Shown: in pieces, positions 16,742 to 23,784 of the stretch | How positions within the stretch are numbered: position 1 is the first letter of the stretch | Layout of the letters: every line of letters starts with the position of its first letter | Source: Enterosoma sp964427595 | GTDB taxonomy: Bacteria; Bacillota_I; Bacilli_A; RFN20; CAG-288 | Direction: 5' to 3' | Length of the DNA stretch: 27,801 bases | NCBI GenBank assembly: GCA_964427595.1 | Contig: CAYRUQ010000018.1 | Span: 1-27,801, forward strand | Notes under the pieces: model-generated | The model's input: only the letters and a program-made list of their open reading frames with translations | What the model was told of the DNA's origin: nothing | Database searches by the model: none | Translations under genes and position numbers: made by a program

Positions 16742-16847
16742 ACAAATGCATACTAGCTGTAGCCATTGAATGCGTGGAGCCACTTGTAAAAATTTTTAGC
16801 TAAACCAAGTTCTACGCATTTGTAGAAAAAGGCTACAGAACATTTGT
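16742..16847. repeat. 106-nt imperfect inverted repeat after the helicase-nuclease gene
   Basis: Four paired blocks in nested order: ACAAATG/CATTTGT (16742, 16841), CTGTAGCC/GGCTACAG (16757, 16831), AATGCGT/ACGCATT (16769, 16814) and ACTTG/CAAGT (16782, 16806), around the palindrome TAAAAATTTTTA (16787-16798). It could fold as one long hairpin in DNA or RNA. It has no clear T run, so it is not a standard terminator. It might be a miniature transposable element or a structured RNA. Confidence 0.65.
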
Positions 16848-16890
16848 ATCTTCTATGACCTTGTTGAATTTATCTTTGTGAATGAGTTAA

Positions 16891-16925
16891 TGAAAAAGAA
16901 AACGGCATGACCGAAGCCATGCCGT
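16891..16925 (-). terminator. Rho-independent terminator of the degV gene
   Basis: ACGGCATG (16902-16909) and CATGCCGT (16918-16925) form a perfect 8-bp stem; on the minus strand two more pairs close a UUCG-type tetraloop, and the stem is followed by TTTTCTTTTTC. A strong, classical terminator, about 60 nt after the degV stop. Confidence 0.85.
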
Positions 16926-16954
16926 CCATGCATTTATTATGCACATCACTCAAT

Positions 16955-16975
16955 CAGTGAGACAACTGAGTTTTT
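16955..16975. repeat. Right flanking repeat of the helicase-nuclease segment
   Basis: CAGTGAGACAA (16955-16965, direct copy of 11688-11698) overlapping CAACTGAGTTTTT (16963-16975, inverse of 11674-11686). It sits 11 nt from the degV stop codon. It could also work as a weak plus-strand terminator, since a CTCA...TGAG hairpin is followed by six T. Confidence 0.5.
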
Positions 16976-16986
16976 TAATGCTTGGA

Positions 16987-17883
16987 TTATTCTCTTTCGA
17001 GTCCTCTGGAAGTACCCCAGAAGAACAAAGCAACGGTACCAGGGCCGGTATGAGCACCGATGGTAGTGCCGATTGAATAGACTTGAATCTTACCTTTAAG
17101 TTGAGGGAAAGTTTCCTCAACACCTGAAACGACTGAATTAGCATAGTCATAGCAATCGGAGCAAGAGATGAACACTTTATCAGCATACTCAAGTCCATCT
17201 TTCACATAGGTCTTCATCTTCTCAACCAAGGATTTTTCTGCTCTCTTATGACCGATTTGTTTTTCCATCGGGATGAGCTTACCATTCTTATCGACATGTA
17301 AGACAGGGCAGATCTTAAGTAAACCGCCGATGAATCCGGAAGCCTTAGAGATTCTTCCACCTTTGACATAGTACTTTAAGTCAGTAGAGAAGAACCAATG
17401 CTGAACTTCTAATTTATGAGCTTCAGCATAATCTCTAAGCTCATCGATGCTCTTTCCTTCATCTCTGACATCAGCAAGTTTATCGATGAGAAGTCCGAAA
17501 CCAGAAGAAGCCGCTAGAGAGTCGACGATGTAAATCTTTCTCTCAGGGAATTTTTCTTTTAGCATCTCAGCAGCCTGGCAAGCAGAGTTATAAGCACCAG
17601 AGATACCGGAAGAGAGAGAAACATGAAGGATGTCTTTTCCTTCTTCTAAGAAGGGAGTGAAGTATTCGATGAACTCACCCACTGAGATTTGTGAAGTCTT
17701 AGTGGATGCTCCATCAGCCATCGCTTGATAGAAATCATGATAAGGGATAGTTTTACCGAAGTCGTCTACTCGTTCGACTCCGTTGAGAGAATAGTGGAAA
17801 CAGATAACTTTGATATTTCTTTGTTGAAAGAATTCTTCGTTCAAATCGGTCGTTGAGCAAGTGCTTAAGACATAATCGCCCAT
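16987..17883 (-). CDS. DegV family fatty-acid-binding protein
   Basis: 298 residues. Hallmarks: N-terminal STCSTTDL, STKTSQISVGEF (the family's TSQ site), HVSLSSGISGAYNSA (about residues 94-108), VDSLAASSGFG, YYVKGGRISK and a C-terminal GTTIGAHTGPGTVALFF. DegV/FakB proteins bind a fatty acid and, with FakA kinase, feed exogenous fatty acids into phospholipid synthesis; FakA is not in the window. This member has GVERVDDFGKTIPYHDFYQAM in the lipid-pocket region, as in FakB relatives. Strong AGGAGG ribosome site; single-gene unit ended by the hairpin at 16902. Confident on family, not on ligand. Confidence 0.92.
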   Translation of the reverse strand: MGDYVLSTCSTTDLNEEFFQQRNIKVICFHYSLNGVERVDDFGKTIPYHDFYQAMADGASTKTSQISVGEFIEYFTPFLEEGKDILHVSLSSGISGAYNSACQAAEMLKEKFPERKIYIVDSLAASSGFGLLIDKLADVRDEGKSIDELRDYAEAHKLEVQHWFFSTDLKYYVKGGRISKASGFIGGLLKICPVLHVDKNGKLIPMEKQIGHKRAEKSLVEKMKTYVKDGLEYADKVFISCSDCYDYANSVVSGVEETFPQLKGKIQVYSIGTTIGAHTGPGTVALFFWGTSRGLERE

Positions 17884-17903
17884 TTGTTTTCCTCCTTTTC
17901 CTA

Positions 17904-17909
17904 ATTATA
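17904..17909 (-). promoter_or_regulatory. Possible -10 box of degV
   Basis: Perfect TATAAT on the minus strand 20 nt before the ATG, just ahead of the AGGAGG site. No good -35 box at the right distance, so only a weak call. Confidence 0.35.
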
Positions 17910-17994
17910 GAAAACAATTCATCTTATCACAGATTGCAAATCTTATTTTCTTACACGATTTTCAAAAAAGTTAAAAAGAATTTCACTAAGCAAA

Positions 17995-18420
17995 TCAATT
18001 TTCTTCAGATTCAACAAGAGAAGAAAATCTTTCTGACATCTCTTTATCAACACGAGAAAGAATGAGAAGTTTTCCATTAGCATCTGAAAAACAATGCTCA
18101 GATTCCGCTATAGCTATAACATCTTTAGTCTTCTCATTTTTGATGATATATTTAAATGTAAAACGAACAGGAGTCGCTTTAATCAGTTTGATCTCAACTT
18201 CGATAGTATCTCCATAAGTACAGGGGACTTTATAAGAAACATCAAGATGAGAAATAGGAGAAAAAATTCCTCTCTTTTCTAATTCAGCGTAGGAGAATCC
18301 GTTCTCTTTAAGGAAATAAATCCTCGCTTCCTCTAAATAGTGAACATAATTAGCATGATGGACAATGCCCATCTTATCTGTTTCATAGTAATTGATTTCT
18401 CTTCTATAAATCAGGCTCAT
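17995..18420 (-). CDS. YbgC/4-hydroxybenzoyl-CoA-type acyl-CoA thioesterase
   Basis: 141 residues, a single hotdog-fold domain. YYETDKMGIVHHANYVHYLEEAR (positions 11-33) contains the family active site, with Asp15 the catalytic residue of the 4-hydroxybenzoyl-CoA thioesterase type. It hydrolyses an acyl-CoA; the natural substrate in Gram-positives is not settled, with short-chain or phospholipid-linked acyl groups suggested for relatives. Its ATG lies inside the end of the upstream zinc-ribbon gene (17-nt overlap), implying coupled translation; no independent strong ribosome site is seen. Confidence 0.88.
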   Translation of the reverse strand: MSLIYRREINYYETDKMGIVHHANYVHYLEEARIYFLKENGFSYAELEKRGIFSPISHLDVSYKVPCTYGDTIEVEIKLIKATPVRFTFKYIIKNEKTKDVIAIAESEHCFSDANGKLLILSRVDKEMSERFSSLVESEEN

Positions 18421-18943
18421 CTTCAGTTTTTTCCTCTTCCGTTTCTTTATCAGCTGTCCCTAATTTAGCACCGCACTTTCGACAATAGAAAGAACCTTTT
18501 TCATTTTGAAAGTAACACTCCGGACAAATGAGATTTTGATTAACTTCTTTGGTTAATTTTTCTTGTGCTATGCTAGCTTCTGTATTGTTCTTTGTTAAAT
18601 CGATATCATCAGTATTCTTCTTTCTGTGTTTTTTAAAACCACCAAGTGTTTTAAGGCATCGAATAAAAATACTCATTGCTACCAAAGCGATAAGAAAAAC
18701 ACCAAGCCATATAAACATAGATGCACCATCAGAATAAATAGGCCCTAAAGCAAAAAATACTGCAGCAACTATAAAGATACAGCAACTTAAAGAGTAAAGA
18801 ACTTTGAAAAGGATTAGTGCTTTCTTATTACCTTTGTATTTTAAAAGAGGACTCTTTCTTTTATTTGATTTCAAAGTAAAAGAACCATCTTCCTTATTTT
18901 CTATCGTTTTAAATTCGTCTTGGTTAGGATCAAATTCGTGCAC
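18404..18943 (-). CDS. Membrane protein with C-terminal zinc ribbon, function unknown
   Basis: 179 residues starting at GTG (18943) with AGAGGT 5 nt upstream; the nearby ATG is in another frame. A charged N-terminus (about 1-38) is followed by two membrane helices (about residues 41-65 and 72-95), a basic stretch, a helical linker, then a zinc ribbon CPEC...CRKC (two CxxC knuckles about 10 residues apart) and an acidic tail. Small proteins with a zinc ribbon and two helices are common in this phylum and mostly uncharacterised. It forms a two-gene operon with the thioesterase. Confidence 0.7.
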   Translation of the reverse strand: MHEFDPNQDEFKTIENKEDGSFTLKSNKRKSPLLKYKGNKKALILFKVLYSLSCCIFIVAAVFFALGPIYSDGASMFIWLGVFLIALVAMSIFIRCLKTLGGFKKHRKKNTDDIDLTKNNTEASIAQEKLTKEVNQNLICPECYFQNEKGSFYCRKCGAKLGTADKETEEEKTEDEPDL

Positions 18944-19062
18944 ATTACACCTCTTTCAGAAAAATCTTATAACATAGGTCAGCTTCATAAATAATTAAAT
19001 CCCTTCTGGTTATCCTCTCTAATAAGTTTTCTGTATCATCAAACACATTTGCTGTATGCGTT

Positions 19063-19935
19063 TTAGTTAGCCGTTGACTCATAACCACTCTTATACATGT
19101 TTCTAAATGTTATTTTTAATTCGGCTGGGCTTAGTATCTTTATACTACCCGCAAATCTAAAGAAAAAATAAGTAGCTTGCTTGATTGAACATTTAAATTC
19201 ATAAATTCTATTTTCTTCATCAATAATCTGAGAGTGAATTGGTCTATGGATTGAAGAATATAAATAGTCATCTTCTGCTTTTTGCGTTAAAAATTGAATT
19301 TGAATTACTTCAATCTTTTCAAATGCAAAGGTTGGTCCAAATTCAATAAGTAGATTATCAACTCTATTTAGATCTGTCTGTTTGAATTCGTACTTTTCCT
19401 TATGTTTACTTACCGCTTTAATTAAAGAAAGACGATACGAATTAAAATTTTCGCCATTATAGGCAATCAAATAAGAGTAAAGAGCCTCACGTGATGGCAC
19501 GATTTTATATGGCAAAACAATAAAATTTCCTTTGAATGTTTTAATTGTGATTTTGTTTTTTGAATGAATCGCATTATTAATACGAAAAATAACATCACGT
19601 AAAATTATTTTTTCTCTTTCAATGCATGGAAAACGGCAATAGCTTTCTATTACAGCTTTAATAAATTCAGAACCAGTTAAGTATTGATTAGTTTGCTTAG
19701 AATCTTCTAGGCGATAAACATTTTCGTCGCAGATGTAATAAACTTGTGATATTCCTTTTTGTTTATTAAATTCATTAGATAATTCAAATTCATCATCTAG
19801 AAAACATTTAATTATTGTGTTTATAAAGGTTCCTTCACGAGCTGTTTTGGATGTCTGAAAGATTAACATATCTCTTTTTAATATCATCTTAGCCGTTTGG
19901 CTTAAAGTTATTCGCATCCGATCTTGAAATTTCAT
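19063..19935 (-). CDS. WYL-domain transcriptional regulator with ribbon-helix-helix-like N-terminus
   Basis: 290 residues. The start RMRITLSQTAKMILKRDMLI, then FINTIIKCF, has the strand-helix-helix look of a ribbon-helix-helix DNA-binding domain (about 5-50). A WYL-type core follows at about 128-175: FIVLPYKIVPSREALYSYLI, then YRLSLIKAV, matching the family's PY...WYLiay...YRL pattern with Ser-Tyr-Leu in place of Trp-Tyr-Leu. The C-terminal part (about 200-285) fits the WCX extension. WYL proteins sense nucleotides or nucleic acid and often control antiphage systems. It is divergent from the nrd-methyltransferase operon across 156 nt with repeated half-sites, so it is the likely controller. 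Ribosome site AGGTGG 9 nt before the ATG. Confidence 0.75.
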   Translation of the reverse strand: MKFQDRMRITLSQTAKMILKRDMLIFQTSKTAREGTFINTIIKCFLDDEFELSNEFNKQKGISQVYYICDENVYRLEDSKQTNQYLTGSEFIKAVIESYCRFPCIEREKIILRDVIFRINNAIHSKNKITIKTFKGNFIVLPYKIVPSREALYSYLIAYNGENFNSYRLSLIKAVSKHKEKYEFKQTDLNRVDNLLIEFGPTFAFEKIEVIQIQFLTQKAEDDYLYSSIHRPIHSQIIDEENRIYEFKCSIKQATYFFFRFAGSIKILSPAELKITFRNMYKSGYESTAN

Positions 19936-19949
19936 TGTTTTTTACCACC

Positions 19950-20022
19950 TGTGTTACATATTCTACACACCTTTTAGCCATTTTAGATAATTTTAACAAA
20001 TATTTCTACACAATTTTTGTGT
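19950..20022. promoter_or_regulatory. Candidate operator between the WYL gene and the nrd operon
   Basis: TTCTACACA occurs twice in the same direction (19961-19969 and 20004-20012), 43 bp apart or about four helix turns. Each has a TGTGT partner: TGTGT (19950-19954) with ACACA (19965-19969), and the tight inverted repeat ACACAA-TTT-TTGTGT (20008-20022). The first site overlaps a possible TAGAAT -10 box of the WYL gene (minus strand 19960-19965). The second resembles an NrdR box but is one base shorter than the 16-bp consensus. Confidence 0.5.
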
Positions 20023-20055
20023 TGAAAAGTTTAAATGATGAATATAAAGATTACT

Positions 20056-20061
20056 TATAAT
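20056..20061 (+). promoter_or_regulatory. -10 box of the nrd-methyltransferase operon
   Basis: Perfect TATAAT, about 17 nt before the AAAGGAG ribosome site (20078-20084) of the first gene. No good -35 box at 17 bp, which would fit a promoter needing an activator; the ACACAA/TTGTGT repeat ends about 33 bp upstream. Confidence 0.5.
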
Positions 20062-20091
20062 TTGTTGTATACAAGTCAAAGGAGAACGAAT

Positions 20092-20520
20092 ATGGCTTAT
20101 TTCAATGTAACTTGTAGATGTGGTCATGTAGGAAAAGGACGTTATGTGCCTATTTCTTTCCCTGTTATTGCCAATAGTAGAAAAGAGGCTAGTAAAATAG
20201 GTAGAGATATTCCGAGAGTAAAACATCATAATAAAAAAGCAATAATTTCTTGTACAGAAATCTCATATCAGGCTTATCTTGAACTTCGTAAATTGAATGC
20301 AAAAGATGAATATCTTCGTTGTAAAAACATTCAACAACAAAGAGCTATCGAAAATTTTGAAAGTAGAATCGTCTATGATCCTCAAATCAAAAACACCAAA
20401 CGAAAATCTTTGGAAGAAAGAGACCAAATAATTAACTACAAAAGAAAAAAGAATCATGAAGCAATTAAATCAGCTATGGAAATGATGTCTTATAATTATG
20501 CGAGTAACATATATGAGTGA
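20092..20520 (+). CDS. Small protein with N-terminal CxCGH motif, function unknown
   Basis: 142 residues from the ATG at 20092, chosen for AAAGGAG 7 nt upstream. The N-terminus MAYFNVTCRCGHVGKGRYVP has a CxCGH group that could bind zinc or contact nucleic acid, though only two Cys are close together; a third is at about residue 51 and a fourth at about 76. A PRVKHHNKKAI stretch and a long, very basic, helical second half (about 70-142, rich in Lys, Arg, Gln) suggest RNA or DNA binding. It heads the operon and overlaps nrdG by 8 nt. I do not recognise the family. Confidence 0.7.
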   Translation: MAYFNVTCRCGHVGKGRYVPISFPVIANSRKEASKIGRDIPRVKHHNKKAIISCTEISYQAYLELRKLNAKDEYLRCKNIQQQRAIENFESRIVYDPQIKNTKRKSLEERDQIINYKRKKNHEAIKSAMEMMSYNYASNIYE

Positions 20521-20983
20521 AAAATTCATAACAATAAATTGTTTGGCTATTAATCCTTCACTAGTCGATGGCCCTGGATATAGAACTGTCCTTTTTTTGC
20601 AAGGTTGTGATGCACAATGTCAAGGTTGTCATAATGTTTCAACTTGGGATTTAAAAGGCGGTCAAATTGTCCGAATCGACACATTGGTAAAAGAAATCAG
20701 AAATGTCTGTTTAAATAAAAAATTAACAATAAGTGGTGGTGAGCCATTATTACAAGAAAAAGCTTTACAAACACTTCTTAATAAATTAAAAGATTTTGAT
20801 ATCTGCCTTTATACTGGTCGAAATTTTGAAGATGTGCCTATTAATATTATTAAATATTTGAAATATTTGAAAGTAGGAAGATACATTCAAAATCTTAAAA
20901 CAACTACCACCCCATATATCGGATCAACAAATCAAATCTTTATGGAGATAACAAAAGATGGAATTTCAAAACAAAAACGATAA
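20513..20983 (+). CDS. nrdG: Anaerobic ribonucleotide reductase activating protein (radical SAM)
   Basis: 156 residues from the ATG at 20513 (start codon inside the end of the previous gene). The radical SAM motif is CDAQCQGC, Cys32-36-39, binding the [4Fe-4S] cluster that cleaves S-adenosylmethionine; LFLQGC before it and NVSTWDLKGG after it are typical of NrdG, as is TISGGEPLLQ. It makes the glycyl radical on NrdD. It overlaps nrdD by 26 nt, so the pair is made together. Unlike many genomes nrdG comes first here, which is the reverse of the common nrdD-nrdG order. Confidence 0.94.
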   Translation: MSEKFITINCLAINPSLVDGPGYRTVLFLQGCDAQCQGCHNVSTWDLKGGQIVRIDTLVKEIRNVCLNKKLTISGGEPLLQEKALQTLLNKLKDFDICLYTGRNFEDVPINIIKYLKYLKVGRYIQNLKTTTTPYIGSTNQIFMEITKDGISKQKR

Positions 20984-22652
20984 CGCAGCAAACCGAAAAA
21001 GTTATGTTGGTTACATTTATAATCAAGGTGAACAAAAACAAAAAGCAACTATTCTTTCTAAATTAGATCTTAAGTGGGCTAAACTTCATAATTGTGGATA
21101 TATACATATCCATGATTTAGACGCTTATGGGCTAACCTATAATTGTTTGACTTTTGATATCTTAAATGCTTTTCCATATGAAGCTTTTAAAGGCATTTCA
21201 AATGAAGAGACAATCATTGGCATTTTTGATTTCATTAAAGAGTTAATCGCCAAAATGGGTAATGAACAAAGTGGTGGCATGTCATTTGCTAATTTCGATA
21301 TAGATTTCGCCAAAATTTTTAATACAATCGGTGTCGATTTTCATGGAAAAGAAACACTATTTCATGCCGCAATAAAATCACTGATTATTTGGTGCAATAA
21401 TATGCACACACGCATGGGACAAACAAGTTACTATGTTACATTTTGTTTAGGTCTTGGAACAGATGACTTCAGCCGATTTTTAACGAAAACATTTTTACAA
21501 CAGTTTTATGATTCTAGTGACTTAATTTATAAACCAAACATTGTTTTTAAGGTTCATCAAGGTATAAATAGATTTCCAACTGATCCTAATTTTGATTTGT
21601 TAAAACAATCACTACTTTGCACTGCTAAAAAAATGATTCCTACTTATCTTCTTTGTGATTGTGAATTAAACAAAGAAGTCAATCCTTACAATTTATCAAT
21701 TGTTGGATGTCGCACAAGAGTTGTTTCTAATATTTATGAAAACAAAGGTTCAATTGGAAGAGGAAACATTGCTAATATCACCATCAATCTTCCGAGATTA
21801 GCGTTAGAAACCATATATGAGATTCCAAATGAATCAATAACTAATAAAATCACATTATTCTATGATAAATGGTTAAACATTGCTTCAATAACGAAAGATA
21901 TATTAATTGATAGATATAAAAGAACTTGTCAATCTGATATCAGTCTTTTCCCAACTAATAAAAAATATAAACTTTGGTGTGAAAATATCAATGAAAAATC
22001 ATTAGAGGAAACTTTTAAACACGGAACCTTATCAATCGGTTTTATCGGTTTAAGTGAAGTGATTGAGATTCTCTTACAAAAACAATATTATCAAGATACA
22101 AAAGCTTATCAAACAGCTATTGATATCGTTAAATTTATGCGTGAATACACCGATAAATTAACTACTCAATATCAACTGAATTTCTCTCTTCTTGCTACAA
22201 GTGGCGAACTTATCAGCGGTCGTTTCATCGAAATAGACAAAAAAATCTATCTCCACCCTTGCCTTGCAAAGAATTTTTATACAAATTCCTTCCACATCAA
22301 TGTTGATAGTGAACTTCCAGCTTATAAGAAAATAGAATTGGAAGGAAAATTTCATAATTATACAAATGGTGGCTCTATAACTTATGTTGAACTTAAAGAA
22401 GCACCATTAGGAAATGATGAAGGACTAGACGAGTTAATTGAAATTGCAATTAAATCAGGGGTACATTATTTGGGGTTCAATTTTCCAAAAGATATATGCA
22501 ATTCTTGCGCTTGCACAGGCACTTTCGATAACTGCCCAATTTGTGGAAGTACAGAGATTACTAGGATTAGAAGGGTTAGTGGATATCTAGAAATCGAAGA
22601 TTATTTCACTTTTGGAAAAAAACATGAAGTAAAGCTGAGAAAAGAAAATTGA
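20958..22652 (+). CDS. nrdD: Anaerobic (class III) ribonucleoside triphosphate reductase, no ATP cone
   Basis: 564 residues; full family members with an ATP cone are about 700. The protein starts directly at the catalytic barrel (NDNAANRKSYVG, then GYIHIHDLDAYG), so the N-terminal ATP cone that sets activity is absent. Catalytic residues are in place: Cys63 in YNCL and thiyl Cys251 in VGCRTR; the zinc site Cys514-517-526-529; and the glycyl radical Gly542 in RRVSGYLE. It reduces NTPs to dNTPs without oxygen. Without the cone, dATP feedback at that site cannot operate, so it may raise dNTPs freely; phage T4-like and some Firmicutes enzymes are similarly short. GGAG 9 nt upstream of the ATG. 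Confidence 0.94.
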   Translation: MEFQNKNDNAANRKSYVGYIYNQGEQKQKATILSKLDLKWAKLHNCGYIHIHDLDAYGLTYNCLTFDILNAFPYEAFKGISNEETIIGIFDFIKELIAKMGNEQSGGMSFANFDIDFAKIFNTIGVDFHGKETLFHAAIKSLIIWCNNMHTRMGQTSYYVTFCLGLGTDDFSRFLTKTFLQQFYDSSDLIYKPNIVFKVHQGINRFPTDPNFDLLKQSLLCTAKKMIPTYLLCDCELNKEVNPYNLSIVGCRTRVVSNIYENKGSIGRGNIANITINLPRLALETIYEIPNESITNKITLFYDKWLNIASITKDILIDRYKRTCQSDISLFPTNKKYKLWCENINEKSLEETFKHGTLSIGFIGLSEVIEILLQKQYYQDTKAYQTAIDIVKFMREYTDKLTTQYQLNFSLLATSGELISGRFIEIDKKIYLHPCLAKNFYTNSFHINVDSELPAYKKIELEGKFHNYTNGGSITYVELKEAPLGNDEGLDELIEIAIKSGVHYLGFNFPKDICNSCACTGTFDNCPICGSTEITRIRRVSGYLEIEDYFTFGKKHEVKLRKEN

Positions 22653-22661
22653 GGGATTCTA

Positions 22662-23228
22662 ATGATTTTTTATATTTCTGATACTCATTTCGGTGATCAA
22701 AAAGTGTTTGATAAATGTCGTAGACCTTTTTCAGATCTTCAAGAGATGCAAAACGCCATCATAAAAAAATGGAAAAGAAAAGTTAAAGCTGATGACGATA
22801 TTTATGTGTTGGGTGATTTAGTAGACACAGAAAAAGCAGATTTAATTGAAGTGTTTAGAAATTTGCCAGGAAAAAAGCATCTTCTTGTTGGAAATCATGA
22901 TTTGGAAATTCTTAGTGTGATTAAAAATAGTAAAATTTTCATATCTCTCGATTTCATCAAATTGATTGAAGACTCTAATCATAAAATTTGTCTCTGCCAT
23001 TTTCCGTTGATGGATTGGATGGAATTTAATAGAAATGGTTATCACATCTTTGGTCATGTTCATAATAAATCAGCAGTCAACGGAATAGCCTATGCTCAAA
23101 TCAAACAATACTATCTTGATAAACTAGCTTTTAATGCTTCAGTTGATATTTGTAATTTCGAGCCTAAAACTCTTGATGAACTTATTAAATTAAAGAAGGA
23201 AAACATAAATGATCCATATATCTATTGA
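22662..23228 (+). CDS. Calcineurin-like metallophosphoesterase
   Basis: 188 residues, one compact domain with all metal ligands of the fold: DTH (7-9), GDLVD (51-55), GNHD (77-80), CHFP (112-115) and GHVH (131-134). Small phosphoesterases of this form often occur in phage and mobile DNA and act on nucleotides or small phosphodiesters, but the substrate is not shown by sequence. Ribosome site GAGGG 9 nt after the nrdD stop; the end overlaps the next gene by 20 nt. Within this operon a nucleotide or 2',3'-phosphate substrate is plausible. Confidence 0.9.
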   Translation: MIFYISDTHFGDQKVFDKCRRPFSDLQEMQNAIIKKWKRKVKADDDIYVLGDLVDTEKADLIEVFRNLPGKKHLLVGNHDLEILSVIKNSKIFISLDFIKLIEDSNHKICLCHFPLMDWMEFNRNGYHIFGHVHNKSAVNGIAYAQIKQYYLDKLAFNASVDICNFEPKTLDELIKLKKENINDPYIY

Positions 23229-23784
23229 AGGAATGGACGGCGTTGGAAAATCAACCACCTGCCAATTATTAGCCAAAAGATTAAATTATGAATTTGTTGA
23301 AAAGCCACTACATTTTTTGTTTGACCAAAATAGAGATTCATTTGAGACCTATATAAGAATTAGAGATCAAGTCAATAAGAACGAAAATCATAATTTCACC
23401 GCTTGGTTTTACGGCCTTGGTAGCATATACATGTACGAACTTTATAAAAACTCAAATATAGTGACTGATAGACATTTGGCTTCTAATTACGCATGGAGTG
23501 GCACAAATCAAAATGGTGATATTTATGACTTATTAGTTAGAAAAATAGGTTCACCAAAACTCACTATTATCTTATATGCAAATACTAAAGAAATAATCAA
23601 ACGTCTTCAACACAGAAACAAAACAGATAGTGATATTAAAAAAGCTAAAAAATCGGAAGAAATTTATTCCAAGATGATTTGTTTTTGTCATAAATATAAG
23701 ATGCCGTTTTTAGTAATTGATACATCAAAACTATCTCCCATTCAGGTGGTAGATAAAATTGTTGAGGTTTTACCTAATGATTGA
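23209..23784 (+). CDS. Thymidylate kinase-like deoxynucleoside monophosphate kinase
   Basis: 191 residues. P-loop GMDGVGKST (8-16), the DRH substrate loop at 87-89 (family DRY/DRF/DRH), and a short lid KRLQHRNKTDSDIKK. It would phosphorylate dTMP or another (d)NMP at the expense of ATP. It is a little shorter than housekeeping Tmk, and the KPLHF stretch after the P-loop region lacks the usual REPG, so the substrate may differ from dTMP. It is likely a second, operon-specific copy beside a chromosomal tmk elsewhere. Overlaps both neighbours (20 nt and 8 nt), so it belongs firmly to the operon. Confidence 0.82.
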   Translation: MIHISIEGMDGVGKSTTCQLLAKRLNYEFVEKPLHFLFDQNRDSFETYIRIRDQVNKNENHNFTAWFYGLGSIYMYELYKNSNIVTDRHLASNYAWSGTNQNGDIYDLLVRKIGSPKLTIILYANTKEIIKRLQHRNKTDSDIKKAKKSEEIYSKMICFCHKYKMPFLVIDTSKLSPIQVVDKIVEVLPND

